A stretch of DNA of 64,000 nucleotides, from the NCBI GenBank assembly GCA_032622095.1, contig CP136065.1:67299675-67363674 (forward strand). Reading direction: 5' to 3'. Below, piece by piece: positions 12,407-23,502 of the stretch. Source of the stretch: Siphonodentalium dalli. Its lineage: Eukaryota; Mollusca; Scaphopoda; Gadilida; Siphonodentaliidae. The first letter of the stretch is position 1; each line of letters starts with the position of its first letter. The notes under the pieces were generated by a model that did no database searches, was not told where the DNA came from, and worked only from the letters and a program-made list of their open reading frames with translations. The position numbers and the translations under genes were made by a program.

Positions 12407-12690
12407 CGTCCACTGCAGCAACTCGTGGGTAGATTTGTATGTCTATAGCATGATTTTGCGATGTGTGTGATTTAGAATTGGGATAAACATGCTGTCTGCT
12501 TGATTTGGGACGTTTTTCGGTAGGTTTTCCGATGCAAAATATCCGTTTTACCGGCTACACGCTGCGCCGGTATTTAAAACTGTATTTTCCATCTCAAAAC
12601 TCCACCGATAATCGTCCCAAATCACACCAGAAAAACATGTTTATCCTCTACATATCTTACGCTCGTTGTATTACCATATCAGGAATAGAC
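12407..12690. other. Unassigned spacer
   Basis: I recognise nothing here. A short plus-strand frame at 12505-12693 has no recognisable motif. Confidence 0.4.
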
Positions 12691-13885
12691 TAACTAGAAC
12701 GCTCCTTATTATTCTTTGCTCTGAGAACAATCAGTACCCAACTTATCTATGACTTGACCAACATCTATACATCGATTTATAAACTATTAGTGCGGACCCC
12801 TATTGAGATCATGGCTCCCGGTTCATCAGTAATGATCTCCAGTCTGACTTTGCTCGACTATAGTTTTCGTGTTCAATCCTGAAAACTAATGAGAACATTT
12901 TAATGAGAATTTACGCCGCCATATACCGAACATTGTGACTTTTCGATGCTGAAAATTTGAGAAATGTTCTCAGGGTGTTTAGATGCGATGCACATTACAT
13001 GGCCATGGCTCGTTCATACTTCCATATATTTGGAAGAAGGTAAAGATGGGTCGCTAAATACAGGAATTGCTGATCGAAAAAAAAAACATTTGTATACCCT
13101 GAAAAATCTTTCCAAAGTAATATCATTTTGCCAGCTGCTTCCAATCGTTGACATATAAAATAAACGCTCTTTATTTGCCAAATCAGGAATAGATCCCCCA
13201 ATCACACAGCCGCAAAATTATTATTTTGTTATGACATTAATTGTTATTAATTTGGGAGAACGCTCTTTATTCTTCTATTCTGCTCTGAAGAAAAATCGGC
13301 TCAAACTAATCGGTGACTTGAGTAGGTCTTTCTGTGAGTCCGTCTATCCAAGTTTCCTTCGACGTGAACCAGCTAGTGTAATATGTTGGGATAATGCTGG
13401 TTTTACGTCGAAGTCTCGAAATCAGACTTTACGCCCATATCCAGTCACTTTAATCGATTTTTAATATTGGTGATTAAATACACAAAATGCCGACAATCTT
13501 AGTATAATATGAAATATCTTGCAAAAAGTTGTCGCAAATTTGAAGTTCTTTTCAATCTTTGATATATAACATACACACTCTTTATTGTTTCATATAGTCT
13601 GAAGAAAATCGGAACAGAACTTGGTATGACTTTCTGAAACACATGAAGTCCGTACACAATTAAATGACCAATATCCGGTGAACTTGAACATCGATTCGAT
13701 GGTATTAGTGCGGACCCCTATTGAGTTAACGATTCCAGGAGCACCGTTAAAGATGTCCTACCTGACTTGACTCCACTATTCAACAATGATTACATTTTAA
13801 TGAAATATTTACGACGCCAGTTATCGACATTTGTGACTTTTTGATGCTGAAAATAATGAAAAATGTCCGTGATATGTTTAGAGCG
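12691..13885 (+). repeat. Diverged direct-repeat blocks with CGCTCTTTATT heads
   Basis: The block at 12698-12985 resembles 13573-13885. The shared landmarks are ATTAGTGCGGACCCCTATTG, ACATTTTAATGA and TTGTGACTTTT. Each block begins with a version of CGCTCTTTATT followed by a TCTGAAG-like string. Two further heads sit at 13165 and 13261. The organisation suggests an element family whose ends carry this motif. No protein is recognisable. Confidence 0.65.
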
Positions 13886-14325
13886 TGTACGCCCTCCGTT
13901 ACAAACTATCTACATACATTAAACGGGAATGGCTCACATGAACCTCCAAATGTATCGACGAGTAATAGACAGAGAGCCCAGAGAGTTTCAATTGCACTAT
14001 CGCATACGAAATGTTTGATGCCTTCGATTTGGTATCACGTTTGGACCACCGCAGAAACCCCATTCTGAAGTGTAACAATCCTGGCGTTTTGTGGCCGCTT
14101 AGACTCCAGACAAGATGGCGTCTGTCATGCCGACCATTTTGCTTGATATGCACCATACTATATATATATAGTATATACATGAAGTACAGAATGTTTCATA
14201 TAGGCGGTCATGCTTTCCACGCGATTCGCCAGAGTTATACAGCAGATCTAGAATTGAGCCAAAAACCAGACTAAGAGAACATTGACTTCGGGTGTAGCCC
14301 GAAATATGCATGGATATATAGATTT
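13886..14325. other. Spacer with a second copy of the 10858-10935 block
   Basis: The segment 14103-14200 (GACTCCAGACAAGATGGCGT ... GAAGTACAGAATG) matches 10858-10935. Together with the 11731/14326 pair this shows a duplicated region about 3 kb apart, into which inverted-repeat elements were inserted in the left copy. The frames at 13899-14422 are not recognisable proteins. Confidence 0.5.
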
Positions 14326-14913
14326 GTCTCCCTGATGAACGGTTTGAATGAGGTTGGGCGAGACACCCCCAGTTAAAAAAACAGAAACACTGTCTCTGAT
14401 GACAAAATTTAATGCATGGCAAGTAAGATGAAGTAGCTTGAATCTATATGGGCTTTTTCGCCATATTGGGTCTCAATACGCACCTGATTATGATACGACT
14501 AAACTGATATCCGAACCGACAGTATGCATGTTCTTGTGATCAGGGCCTTATATATACGTAATCTTTCATTCGCCTATTTGTTTGAGCAAATTTGACTGCT
14601 GAGATGGATGTTCAATTAATTTAATTAATCGATTCATAATAGATGTGTATACATGATTCGAAAATGGTATTCATATTTAGATGAGATACGTCCAACTCAT
14701 TAGTCTCCGATACACACGAAAACACGCGAAAACTCACCAGAACTCTATCATTACTATTGATATTTACTGCACAGAAGATCCGGTGTTATCGACATCTTGA
14801 TTCGTGACTTTGACATCTATCTGGATCGATAGTGGTCCCACCATATTGAGAATGACACGTGCTTTTAAAAATATGTTCAATTCTATGCCTCTTTGACAAA
14901 GTCAATTATATAC
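14326..14913 (+). repeat. Direct duplication, right copy
   Basis: Partner of 11731-12406, about 90 bp shorter because of gaps, in the same orientation. No gene. Confidence 0.85.
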
Positions 14914-15771
14914 GGACATATTGTCGGCAGTGTGGAAGGCCGCTGATTATGTTAGTGAATAGATTTTCTTGAAATTTGAGAGAGCAAAACAGAAAAGACT
15001 ATTGAAATAATTCGCTAACAATTGGTAAATGGTTAGATCTGGGAAAACCGACTGACATCGGGTGGGTAAATATTCCTTCTTCGTATGGTTCCTTGTCAGT
15101 TTTACATTGAGAAACACAATATTCGCATATTATATGCGTGAAATTTCTTTCCCATTCGGTCCGGTTCGGTGATACCTTCCGGGTCGGTGATACCAGGTAC
15201 ACGGGGTGTAGTTTGCAATCCTAAAATTATATTTCTTTATGGGTCAAATTTGATAACTCATTTTGGTGCAGATCATACCACAAAGCTCTACTGCATGTGG
15301 TTACGCCCATACATTCACATAATATTCCACCTGTTCATTTAAAGCCTGGGAAGTTTTTTATTTTCTGCATGACGAGAAATTTATAACATTGAAAAAAGCA
15401 ACGCATGTAATATATTTCTTTATTAAAACCTGTCCAACAGTTCAGATGCCGCTTCTGGTGTATACTCATAAGCAAATTGCCTTTACTTGACTGACCTGTT
15501 GGTGCAGGATTGACTAGATTATGGAGATTATGGAGCCCCTTTGTGCGCTAGGAGCCTGCGACACATTTGCGCACACTTTTATCATTTGAACATTTTAATT
15601 AAAAAAAACAACATTTAATTAAATTTAAAACAAACACAAATTAATTTACATTTTGTTTCTTCTTACATTCAACTCCTTTCTCAATTTAACAACAATATAT
15701 TTTCTTCTTCTTTTTTTAATTACATTTTTCTTATTTTTAAAATAAAATTTTGAAAACATGACGCTGGTATA
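14914..15771. other. Spacer with an inverted patch of the first repeat
   Basis: The patch 15165-15210 (GATACCTTCCGGGTCGGTGAT) is the diverged reverse complement of about 2915-2960 in the tandem unit. The stretch from about 15590 to 15760 is A/T-rich low-complexity DNA. I recognise nothing else. Confidence 0.5.
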
Positions 15772-15900
15772 CCATCCTCCTAGTTACTCCGAGTCACCAC
15801 ACATAATTTGATTGAAATCGGTCCAGGTCTGGGAGAAAAGTTGCGAACAGGCAGACGGACAGACAGATAGATAGACAGATCGTATACTCTTTTGTATAAA
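15772..15900 (+). repeat. RTE-like repeat tail with GACAGACAGA run
   Basis: The string ACTCCGAGTCACCACACATA, TGAAATCGGTCCAG, GGGAGAAAAGT, then a CAGACGGACAGACAG run. The same order of blocks occurs at 21945-22062. This tail structure is familiar from RTE-type LINE or SINE 3' ends in invertebrates; that placement is by style. Confidence 0.6.
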
Positions 15901-16257
15901 CATATATACATGTAAATACACAACATTTTGTCTTTTCGTGTAAACCATCTTGCAGAAAATCAATCACAAACAAAGTGATGAACAGCACGTGAATCTCGTG
16001 TTTAGAGACATGCCATTTGCAAGATTGATTGAAACCCAGAATGATATCGGATTAGTGGTTCATAAGCGATACCTGTTTCTCATTGAAATAAATCCCATGA
16101 GCGTGCACGCATTCGCGATAATTAATGGCGTGTCAATAAGCGTAATATCGGCATGCCTTCTGGTCCGATTGGTAACAGGGATGTTTGACTGCATGCTTAT
16201 ATCACCGAATACAGTTGTCAATTAGCTGGCCACTGAACGACAAAAACGCCCCATTAG
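15901..16257. other. Unassigned stretch with a 91-codon open frame
   Basis: An open frame at 15950-16225 (plus strand) has no motif I recognise and lies between repeat fragments. I treat it as chance or element debris. Confidence 0.3.
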
Positions 16258-16640
16258 ACCCGGTTTGGCTGGACCACCAATGTAGGTTTAAACCAGGTTT
16301 AAACTCGGAGGTTTAAACTGGAGATGACGAATCCGGCCTGTATGATACATGAGTTTTTATTTAGATATGAATAATCCTCGGATGTCTGTTTACATGATGA
16401 TAGCTACGCAAGCATGTACCACAAAGTCGCGTGTGCTTATACAACGTATACATACACATGTATACTGATATATTTGATTATTACACCAATGACATGCCAT
16501 GCACTGTATAATTATAAATGTCTCTTGCATCACATACTGTGATTTGAGTAAATTAACATTGAACATGTCATTCATTCATCAGCAACACTTGGTTCATGGT
16601 TTTAGTATCGAACAAAGCGTGCAAATATGCAATTACAGTA
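16258..16640 (-). repeat. Third, inverted copy of part of the tandem unit (empty site)
   Basis: As reverse complement this matches 1256-1551 almost base for base, then jumps straight to the GATTCGTCATCTCC sequence found at 2180 onward. The ~620-bp foldback is absent at the join (about 16345). It is therefore a natural empty site for that element, or a copy that lost it. The 61-codon frame at 16390-16575 is the same sequence as 1317-1502. Confidence 0.85.
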
Positions 16641-17600
16641 TATCGCACAGACAGATCAAATCATGTAAAGCATTAATACATAATACGGCGGGATTTCACA
16701 TCCAACCATATGCAAAAAGCCCGGTGAAAATCAAAGTCAGAAATTTTTCATCGCGAAGGCGATGGACTGTTCTGCCTTGGCTATGGTTGTTAATTGTATC
16801 TCCTTTATGTTTTTACTCTCCTTCAACATTTGTTCAGATGCACTATGGGAGTTGTTACCTGAAACGAAATTCGCAAACATTAAACTAACATTCTATATAA
16901 TTATAATCACATAAATCCGCTAAACCAATTGCAATAACTCTTTGTCGCGGACACCCTGACGGTCGCTAACTATTGATTATTATAGCAAGGTCATACTTGT
17001 TGAATATCTATTGTATTCAAACCTTTTATGATGTGAAGCCAAGTGGTTATTAGACGCGATGCAGTTTATGACACATTACGTAACCATTGAGTTAAGAATT
17101 GCTCGCCTGTACTTCCAATTAAGGAAAAATGCATTTAGGTATTTTATCTTACAATCAACAAAATATTATAAATTACAAAAATCAACAAAATATTACATAA
17201 CCAGTGTACAGATTAAGCGTTTTGACGATTAGGCTGGTTAAATGTTAGAGCTTACCTGTTGCTGTCTCGTGATGTTTTATTATGTGCAGTGAATGTGAAT
17301 GGTGGATACTATTCCGACCCGCCAATGTATTGGACATTACAAAATACTCCACAAAACAACAGCGTCATCACTAGGTATTCACTAGGTAGTTGATAACAAC
17401 TCTCTTCAAAGTATACATGTTTACATAGTCGGTGTCATCGACCGCGTATAAAAAAAAATCGGCATATTTATTGGAACGGTACGGTACGATATTTCGGAAT
17501 ACGAAATACTTTCGTCGCCTAACTTCGTCTTGAATGTCGATCTATTCAGCGTTTTTTGGTTTAAACAATATTTATTTCTTCCCAAGAAGATATAATTATA
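16637..17600 (+). mobile_element. Degraded hAT-family interior
   Basis: Patch 16637-16756 equals the spacer of the foldback (1795-1908). Patch 16873-17245 matches the interior of the complete hAT element (35174-35535). Patch 17478-17560 (TACGATATTTCGG ... GTCGATCTATTCAGC) matches 35635-35705. The terminal GCCAAA blocks are missing. No transposase frame remains. Confidence 0.7.
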
Positions 17601-18908
17601 AAACATGACGCATGCATGTATGAATAGAAGACTAGACGGGAGGAAGAGGATTTGACAACAAGCATCAGATGCTTATATAGAGCCATCTCCTCGGAAAAGA
17701 ACAGATTACTTATAGTGGTCAGTGAGAAGTGGAAGACAAGATTAAGTAAGAGAAAGAGATACAGAGCATGATGGGAAGATTAATGAACTGATAAATTACA
17801 GTTGGTGAGAACAGAGGGGAAAAAAGCAATTAGCACATATATTTATACAATGATCACTTCTCTTATGCATGATATTGCTTTACATAGGAAAAATTAAAAC
17901 TATGTGTAGAGTGGAGTCACTAGTTTGCCAGTACCTTTATATGGCTTTTTGTTTTTGATTTTGACTTTTTGTGCAGCATCGAGTTACTGAAAGTGTTACT
18001 ACATTGTTAACTATATATATCATTTATAGCTATATCATTTTTGATTTGTGTCTCTGAAGATGATCAAATTCGAGCAGCTACTTATTGTGAGTCAGAAATA
18101 CAATTGGCGACTAACGAAATCGATTGCTAGTTAGTATAAATGTTTGAGTTGCCTCAAATATAGCCTTGTTAAGTCTTTTGTGGAATGAATAATATACATT
18201 GACTGCTCCATTTCTGAATTGGTACCGATCTTAAAGGGACACTAGGCATTCCATCGCAATTATCAGGATATACAAACTTAATCTCGCGATATATAAACTG
18301 TAATTTCATTGGGAAAACGGAGATTATTGCTAAAGTAAATTCGGTATTTTACCTTGCCAACTATAGATTGCCAGTGATTGTTGTTTATTCACACTGTTTA
18401 ACATATCATGTAACAATCCAATCAAACGGATTTCTGGTGACATCTAGGTGTTGGATGGGGGTAGTCTAAAAACTAAGGCGCTGCAGGGGGTGCGGATGTA
18501 AATTCACAGGTGGACACCGCCCACTTAGAATCCATATCGTACGTCCATGTCTGTCTCATCAAAGATCATTTGGAAAAAAATATCAGTGGCCATTGTCAAC
18601 TTCCACAATGAAGCCTAATATTATTATATAGAAACACTTTTTTTTTGTGGGACACCCCATTAACTAATTCTCGTGCACACGCAATAAAAAGTAAGTGTCA
18701 CGTATTATTTTATCGCAGAAATACACTGGCTATTGTTTGTTTTATATGTGCATTATGAGGTGCACCAATATTCACAAGGTTGAACTTGCAAACAAACGAA
18801 AATCAAAGAAGCCTCTCGACATTCAAAATGAAAACATAAAGGAGACGAGAAAGTCACCACGGAAGTCAGAGTGCAACTCAATTAGGATACTGTTCCATAT
18901 GGAGTGTC
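17601..18908. other. Unassigned region
   Basis: No recognised gene or element. TTAAAGGGACACTAGGC near 18231 looks like an element tip but has no partner I could find. The frame at 18695-18922 is lysine-rich and unrecognised. Confidence 0.4.
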
Positions 18909-19585
18909 TTGTCTGGAGATGAAAAATTCATCGCACTAAGACATTCAAGAAAACGAGTCGGAGAGCCATTAACTTTGTGTCAAACTCAAGATGCTTCTAA
19001 AGCTCTGCTCTGCGTGAGACATATTGAGGAGTTTAGTGATTTGGGTGCACGCACTTGCTGTGTCAGTATAGAAGGTAATGCAAAGTTGATCACACAGACG
19101 GGCCTGACCGCTATTGAACTGATAAATGCAAAAACTGTTCTCAAACAACGTCATTGGGACGCACTACTCATTGACATAAATACATCTGCTTCATTGAGGG
19201 CCCAATTTTATAGTTTTATTAAAACTGACTACGGATACCCAAATTATTTGAAGATTTTGCGTCTAATCTATCGATATACCTCATGAAGCTCAGAACTGCA
19301 AATCATAAACTGCCTATAGAATGCGCAAGATGGAAGAAATCTCCGAATGATAATGACAATAGGATATGCACCATATGTGGAGAATATTTAGGAGACGAAT
19401 ACCATTTAGTTATTATATGCAGTCATTTGGATGAAATCAGAAAACAATATATCCCTGAATACTTTTGGAAGAATCCTACGAGAGAGAAATTCCATGATCT
19501 CATATCTCTTCAAAATATAAGCCTCATAAAAAGACTATGCATATTCCTAAGGTGTGCCTTTAAGAAGGTGTCTTATTCTATATAA
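18909..19585 (+). pseudogene. LINE reverse transcriptase C-terminal part
   Basis: The first frame (to 19286) ends in a LINE thumb/C-terminal style segment. It breaks near 19283, and the next frame begins MKLRTANHKLPIECARWKK. It continues with a zinc-knuckle-like CTICGEYLGDEYHLVIICSH, where C, C, H and C are spaced as in LINE C-termini. The LRTxNHKLPIExGRW and GDExH strings are a signature I know from Jockey/I-like elements. The catalytic palm is absent, so this is a 5'-truncated, frameshifted relic. Confidence 0.85.
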
Positions 19586-19816
19586 TCGAAATCATTTATT
19601 GTGATGGGTGAACACATGTAATTATCATATTTGTTAAGTTTATCGCCTATTATTGTATAATCTAATTTATTTACTGCTGTATATATAAACATGCATTTGT
19701 ATATGAAACGAACAATGATTATTGTGATATCCAAAGTTGTGTACATATAGTGTATATACGTTTTGCTTGTTCCACTGTTATGTGACTTGTGCAATTAATC
19801 AATCAAATCAAATCAG
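19586..19816 (+). mobile_element. 3' flank and tail of the LINE relic
   Basis: A/T-rich sequence ends in the short-period tail AATCAATCAAATCAAATCA at 19798-19816. This is the expected 3' terminus of the LINE whose frame ends at 19585. Confidence 0.7.
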
Positions 19817-20684
19817 TGATCCAACATATATGACACATTCAAGGGAATTTCAGTAAGTTGTTGTTTTTTGTTTGGATTGTAACCGCATTGATGTTGTGGT
19901 CGACCGCAAAAAGTTAATGCAATAATACACATTGTATATATAATTATCTTTATTTAAATAAATTGCTATCTCTATGGGTATATTTGTGGAAATTCCCGGT
20001 ATTCAACATGAACACAAATGTATTACATGTATGGTGTATTCATTTGAGCATATATGGTGCAGGATAGAGGGTCTTATTTCTCAGTATCATGCATTTAAGA
20101 TAATCTGTAAAAATAAAAAGAACCGGAAACAACAATATAACAGCGAACTAAACAAGTTTTTTTTATGTGAAAGTTATTAATTATCAATGCATCAGAATAC
20201 TAGACACATTTATTCAGTCAAATATTTTTCAAAAACTTGGCATGTTCGCATTTTGACTATTTGTATTTGTGAAATGTTAGCATTTTGGACCAATTGTATA
20301 GTATATTTAGATTACGCAACGAGTCTCTGTCTAGCTGCATGATTTATGCCACTTGTGTGAACCGATTTTGCGATAGACATGTATTTATTACCCGGAGGAA
20401 ATTTCATGATTGTAAGCGACTGAAAGCCAAATCGGCTCAAAAAGTCGCCTGCTGTGGAATACTTAATTAATAAAGCCACTTTTGGTTTACATGATTAGGA
20501 CATATCTCATATTGTGACGGTAAACATTTATCATATTGTGACGGTAAACATGTGTTGTTACAGTACTATAATTTAGTCACAAACTTTCAAACAACGAAAT
20601 ACTAATATCATTGGTTGTCACACAAATTTAGTTGGAGAGAAAATGCTAGCATTTTTGTCGAAAATACATCACGATCTGAATTCT
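19817..20684. other. Spacer with a 21-bp direct repeat
   Basis: The 21-mer TCATATTGTGACGGTAAACA+T occurs at 20507-20527 and 20531-20551. Otherwise I recognise nothing. Confidence 0.5.
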
Positions 20685-20945
20685 TCGGACAACCAATTCG
20701 GATTCAAACGGAACCATTTGACAGATGGGTGTGTATATGCGCATTGAAAGAAACCGTTCGGCATTATGTCTCCAATGATACCGCCGCTTTGTGTGCTTTG
20801 TGGACGCAAGCAAGGCATTTGATCGTGCTAATCATGCAGAGTTATTCGATATTCTTCAAGAGTGAAACGTTCAATCTGATATAGTACGTTTGTTGAAAGA
20901 CTGGTTGAAAACTGAAACATTCAACGTTCGCTGGGGACAATTCTA
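20685..20945 (+). pseudogene. LINE reverse transcriptase palm fragment, frameshifted
   Basis: Three frames must be joined to read it. NQFGFKRNHLTDGCVYA comes first, then LKETVRHYVSNDTAALCA. Motif A follows as FVDASKAFDRANHAELFDIL near 20800-20850, then IVRLLKDWLKTETFNVRWG. These are standard non-LTR RT blocks in the correct order. The fragment stops before the catalytic ADD box. It is a short relic with at least two frameshifts and one stop. Confidence 0.8.
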
Positions 20946-20991
20946 TTCATAAGACCTCCAACCACTCAGTTGAGTTCGACAGGATAGTATA

Positions 20992-21031
20992 TTTCGCAAA
21001 ATTTCAGGAGGCTCCAGTCATGGAAGGGTTA
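20992..21031 (-). mobile_element. Solo end of a piggyBac-type MITE
   Basis: TTCGCAAAATTTCAGGAGGC followed by TCCAGTCATGGAAGGG and then TTAA. This is the reverse complement of the left end of the element at 51669 and of the end at 50268. No partner end lies nearby. Confidence 0.65.
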
Positions 21032-21334
21032 AACATATATGGCTAATTATAACTCCAATTTAGACCCACAATTATGACGGAATATGGAATGGAGTAATGT
21101 AGGCCGATAAATACAACACACATTGATAGACTAGATTCATATTCTCTGAAATAACATGCCAAAGTAATAGACTGAAGTGAGAGAACGCTCTTTACGGTCT
21201 TGTCACACCAGGAAAAAAGGAATGCGGGACGCTCTGTATTGTTCCATATACTGATGAAAAGTAAAGGTCTGACTTTTATGAATTATATAACTTAGGCTAG
21301 TCTTATTTCAGATTAGTTTTCTGCGGAATAGTAC

Positions 21335-21445
21335 AACCATGCAAAAAAAAGTTTAGCCAAAATGTTAGCCAAATGAAATTTTTATTAGCCAAATTCGAAA
21401 AAGATTGGCCATTGGCCAATTTGGCCACCGACAGCGCGAACACTG
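21335..21445 (+). mobile_element. Solo 3' end of the GCCAAA hAT family
   Basis: It matches 35750-35858 and ends CAGCGCGAACACTG, the same terminal repeat. The 5' part of the element is missing. Confidence 0.75.
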
Positions 21446-21564
21446 TTTACCAGGGTTGCGCGTAGAAAAGTACTGCGTTAATTTAAATATACTAGTATTA
21501 CATGGCGCGTGAATTAGTAATACGTTAATGTAAATATACTAGTATCGCATGGCGCTGAACTCAC
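21446..21564. other. Spacer with a short direct repeat
   Basis: The string GTTAATnTAAATATACTAGTAT occurs twice (about 21477 and 21523), each followed by GCATGGCGC or TACATGGCGC. I recognise nothing else. Confidence 0.4.
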
Positions 21565-21735
21565 GAAGGAAATCCCGGAATACCACCGATGAAGAAATAA
21601 CAGTTACTTATTGTCTCCGTTGTATGAAAACTACACACAACCGTTTGGCAGAATCTATCCCAGTTAGTTTCGGAACTGACCTATTCAGTTCCATGTTGGG
21701 TGAGTCTCGAATCCCCATTGAAACGGTCAACAGCA
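21565..21735 (-). pseudogene. Degenerate fragment of the PAN/apple exon
   Basis: On the minus strand it aligns with the 3' half of the exon at 22227-22521. The alignment starts at GTTGACCG and runs to a matching donor-like GTGAGTTC just after position 21565. Frame and cysteines are largely lost. It is the oldest of the four copies in the window. Beyond 21735 the sequence resembles a piggyBac-type MITE end instead of the exon start. Confidence 0.65.
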
Positions 21736-21944
21736 GACCATTCCAGTGTATACTATAATACGTTTGAATAGGAGAGCCCATTTAGTATAACGAGGGTACA
21801 TCTGGTAATGCGACATATCTTCGTGCAAATAGGTTCATATTGGACCTAAATATTAACATAGATTCACATGGGACTTATTTGATTGTGAAATAGGCCCATA
21901 ATAAGCTTATTAAAAAAAAAACTAACGCCGTTATACCTCCGCCA
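21736..21944. other. Spacer
   Basis: AGACCATTCCAGTGTATACT at about 21737 resembles the inner right end of the MITE at 33680-33926. I recognise nothing else. Confidence 0.4.
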
Positions 21945-22062
21945 GAGTGCCCAGAGTCACCACCCCAAACTTGGTTGAAATCGGACCAGCAGTTTGGGAG
22001 AAAAATCCGGACAGACAGACAGACGGACAGACAGACATATCCTACTCTGCTATATAGGTATG
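21945..22062 (+). repeat. RTE-like repeat tail with GACAGACAGA run
   Basis: Second copy of the block order seen at 15772-15900: GCCCAGAGTCACCACCCCA, TGAAATCGGACCAG, GGGAGAAAAA, then a GACAGACAGACGGACAG run. Confidence 0.65.
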
Positions 22063-22226
22063 TCTATTAGTGCAAAAAAGAAAATGATATATCGGGTAAT
22101 ACCCATGCATGTATGTAATTCGTGAGGGCTTTATTTAGTAATATTTTTTGTATTAAGACTGATCCATGTCCACTCGGTTAGCCCACTTAGTAAAAGAAAT
22201 GGTTAAATGTATGGCATTGAACTCAC

Positions 22227-22521
22227 GGGTGATGTCCCTGAATAAACCAGATGATGTCGTGGCGGGATCAAGAACGCCTTCTGAGATATAACAATTATTA
22301 TTGTCCTCTTTATATGAGAATTACACACAGGGGCCAATTTCGCATCGCAGAGCACACTCAGATATGGAACTGGCTTTCTGTGTCCGTGTCGGATGAGCCT
22401 CGCATCCCGTTGGAACAGAGTCAACGACATTCATGAATTTCCCAGTTCTGAATTCAGCGACAACAATTGAGAAGAAAACAAAAACTATCTTCGCGATGAT
22501 GATCCATTTTAGATATTCCAT
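22227..22521 (-). pseudogene. PAN/apple-domain exon 1 with a nonsense codon
   Basis: A start Met opens a hydrophobic signal-peptide-like segment, then a cysteine-rich PAN/apple-like region (PTGCEAHPTRTQKASSISEC, then C...C). An in-frame TAA at 22321-22323 replaces the Glu found at codon 67 in the two open paralogues. After the stop the same frame goes on with SEGVLDPATTSSG to a GT donor at 22226-22225. The coding length is exactly 295 nt, as in the copies at 31825 and 41745, so only the nonsense change marks it as broken. Readthrough or sequencing error cannot be excluded. Confidence 0.8.
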
Positions 22522-22685
22522 TCTGATCTCATTGGATGTATGTGTATCTCCTACACAGATGAGGTAATTGTCCCGAGAGTCGTTTGACGTACATGTCCTA
22601 TAGTAAGCACACAGTGACCACTATTTATCCGACATATTGGGAGGCATTAGCGCTATTGGCAACCAAACATTCCATTTTCTAAGAT

Positions 22686-22803
22686 GACGAACAATACAAT
22701 TTACACTATTAAGATGTATTGACCACTGCAATACAATTTACACTATTAAGATGTATTGACCACTGGTCAATACATCTTAATAGTGTAAATTGTATTGTTC
22801 GTC
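22686..22803. repeat. Perfect tandem-plus-inverted palindrome
   Basis: A 37-bp unit is repeated exactly in tandem (22692-22728, 22729-22765). It is followed by its reverse complement, so that 22686-22723 pairs perfectly with 22766-22803 (38 bp). The inner unit can also fold on itself with a 3-base loop (33-bp arms). I saw no divergence between arms, so the structure is recent or maintained. Confidence 0.95.
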
Positions 22804-22840
22804 AACAAAAGCCACAGCTATGGTAGCTGTGGCTTTTGTT
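22804..22840 (+). repeat. Perfect 17-bp hairpin followed by a T run
   Basis: AACAAAAGCCACAGCTA pairs exactly with 22824-22840 around a TGG loop; TTTT follows. It directly abuts the palindrome on its left. In bacteria it would pass for a terminator, but the surroundings are eukaryotic, so I record only the structure. Confidence 0.9.
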
Positions 22841-22887
22841 TTTTAAAATCAAAATTGGTTGATAGATTACCTGGTATTCCCGCCAAA

Positions 22888-23502
22888 CAGGGACGTACCA
22901 AAGGGGATCCAACCGTGGATGAGACCATACAATTTCCAACTACGCAGGATTTAGTCTAATAACATTTCCAAATATATAGGATTTTGTCAAATCAAATGTC
23001 CAACTATATAGCATTTGGTTTTGAGTAATGCAATATTTTAATATTGGCTTAATAATTTGGGTTTCCATACATTCTGTTTAAGGGCATGGACTGTGTAAAT
23101 AAAGACACAAATGACAATCATGACATAGCATTGACCCATATGTTATGTATTGAGTACACTGCATGCAGTACATGTACATTATACATGCTATTAATCAGAA
23201 TATTCCAAGAAGTAACAAGATATGATGGTAACAATTATGCATGCTGAATGTTATATCGTTAAAGCTGTTATCAGAAAGATATGGAGGTTTGACATTACTA
23301 ATAGACTAGTGACCATGACGTAATGGTCGGTAAAACATACAAGTCTGAACTTGAAGTCGGAAAATTGAAACACTTAGATAATTCGATTCACGTGTTACTT
23401 TTAATTTCCAACTATTGAAATTTGAGTCATGAAATTTCCAACTATGAAAATTATGGTCCTCGTTCGGAGTGTGACACCCAATACCCTGTTGGTACGTGCC
23501 TA
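22888..23502. mobile_element. hAT-like non-autonomous element (CAGGGACGTACC ends)
   Basis: The termini are CAGGGACGTACCAA and TTGGTACGTGCCTA, inverted repeats with two mismatches. The flanks CCGCCAAA and CGACCAAA agree at six of eight bases, which fits a worn 8-bp target duplication. The interior has repeated TTTCCAACTAT blocks, a style shared with the other CAGGGACGTGG elements of this window. No transposase. Confidence 0.6.

Noticed and set aside
15950-16225. 91-codon frame as a small gene
   Set aside because: Sits between repeat fragments, no recognisable domain and no second copy to test conservation.
22804-22840. Rho-independent terminator
   Set aside because: The structure fits, but the window is clearly eukaryotic and no gene ends there.
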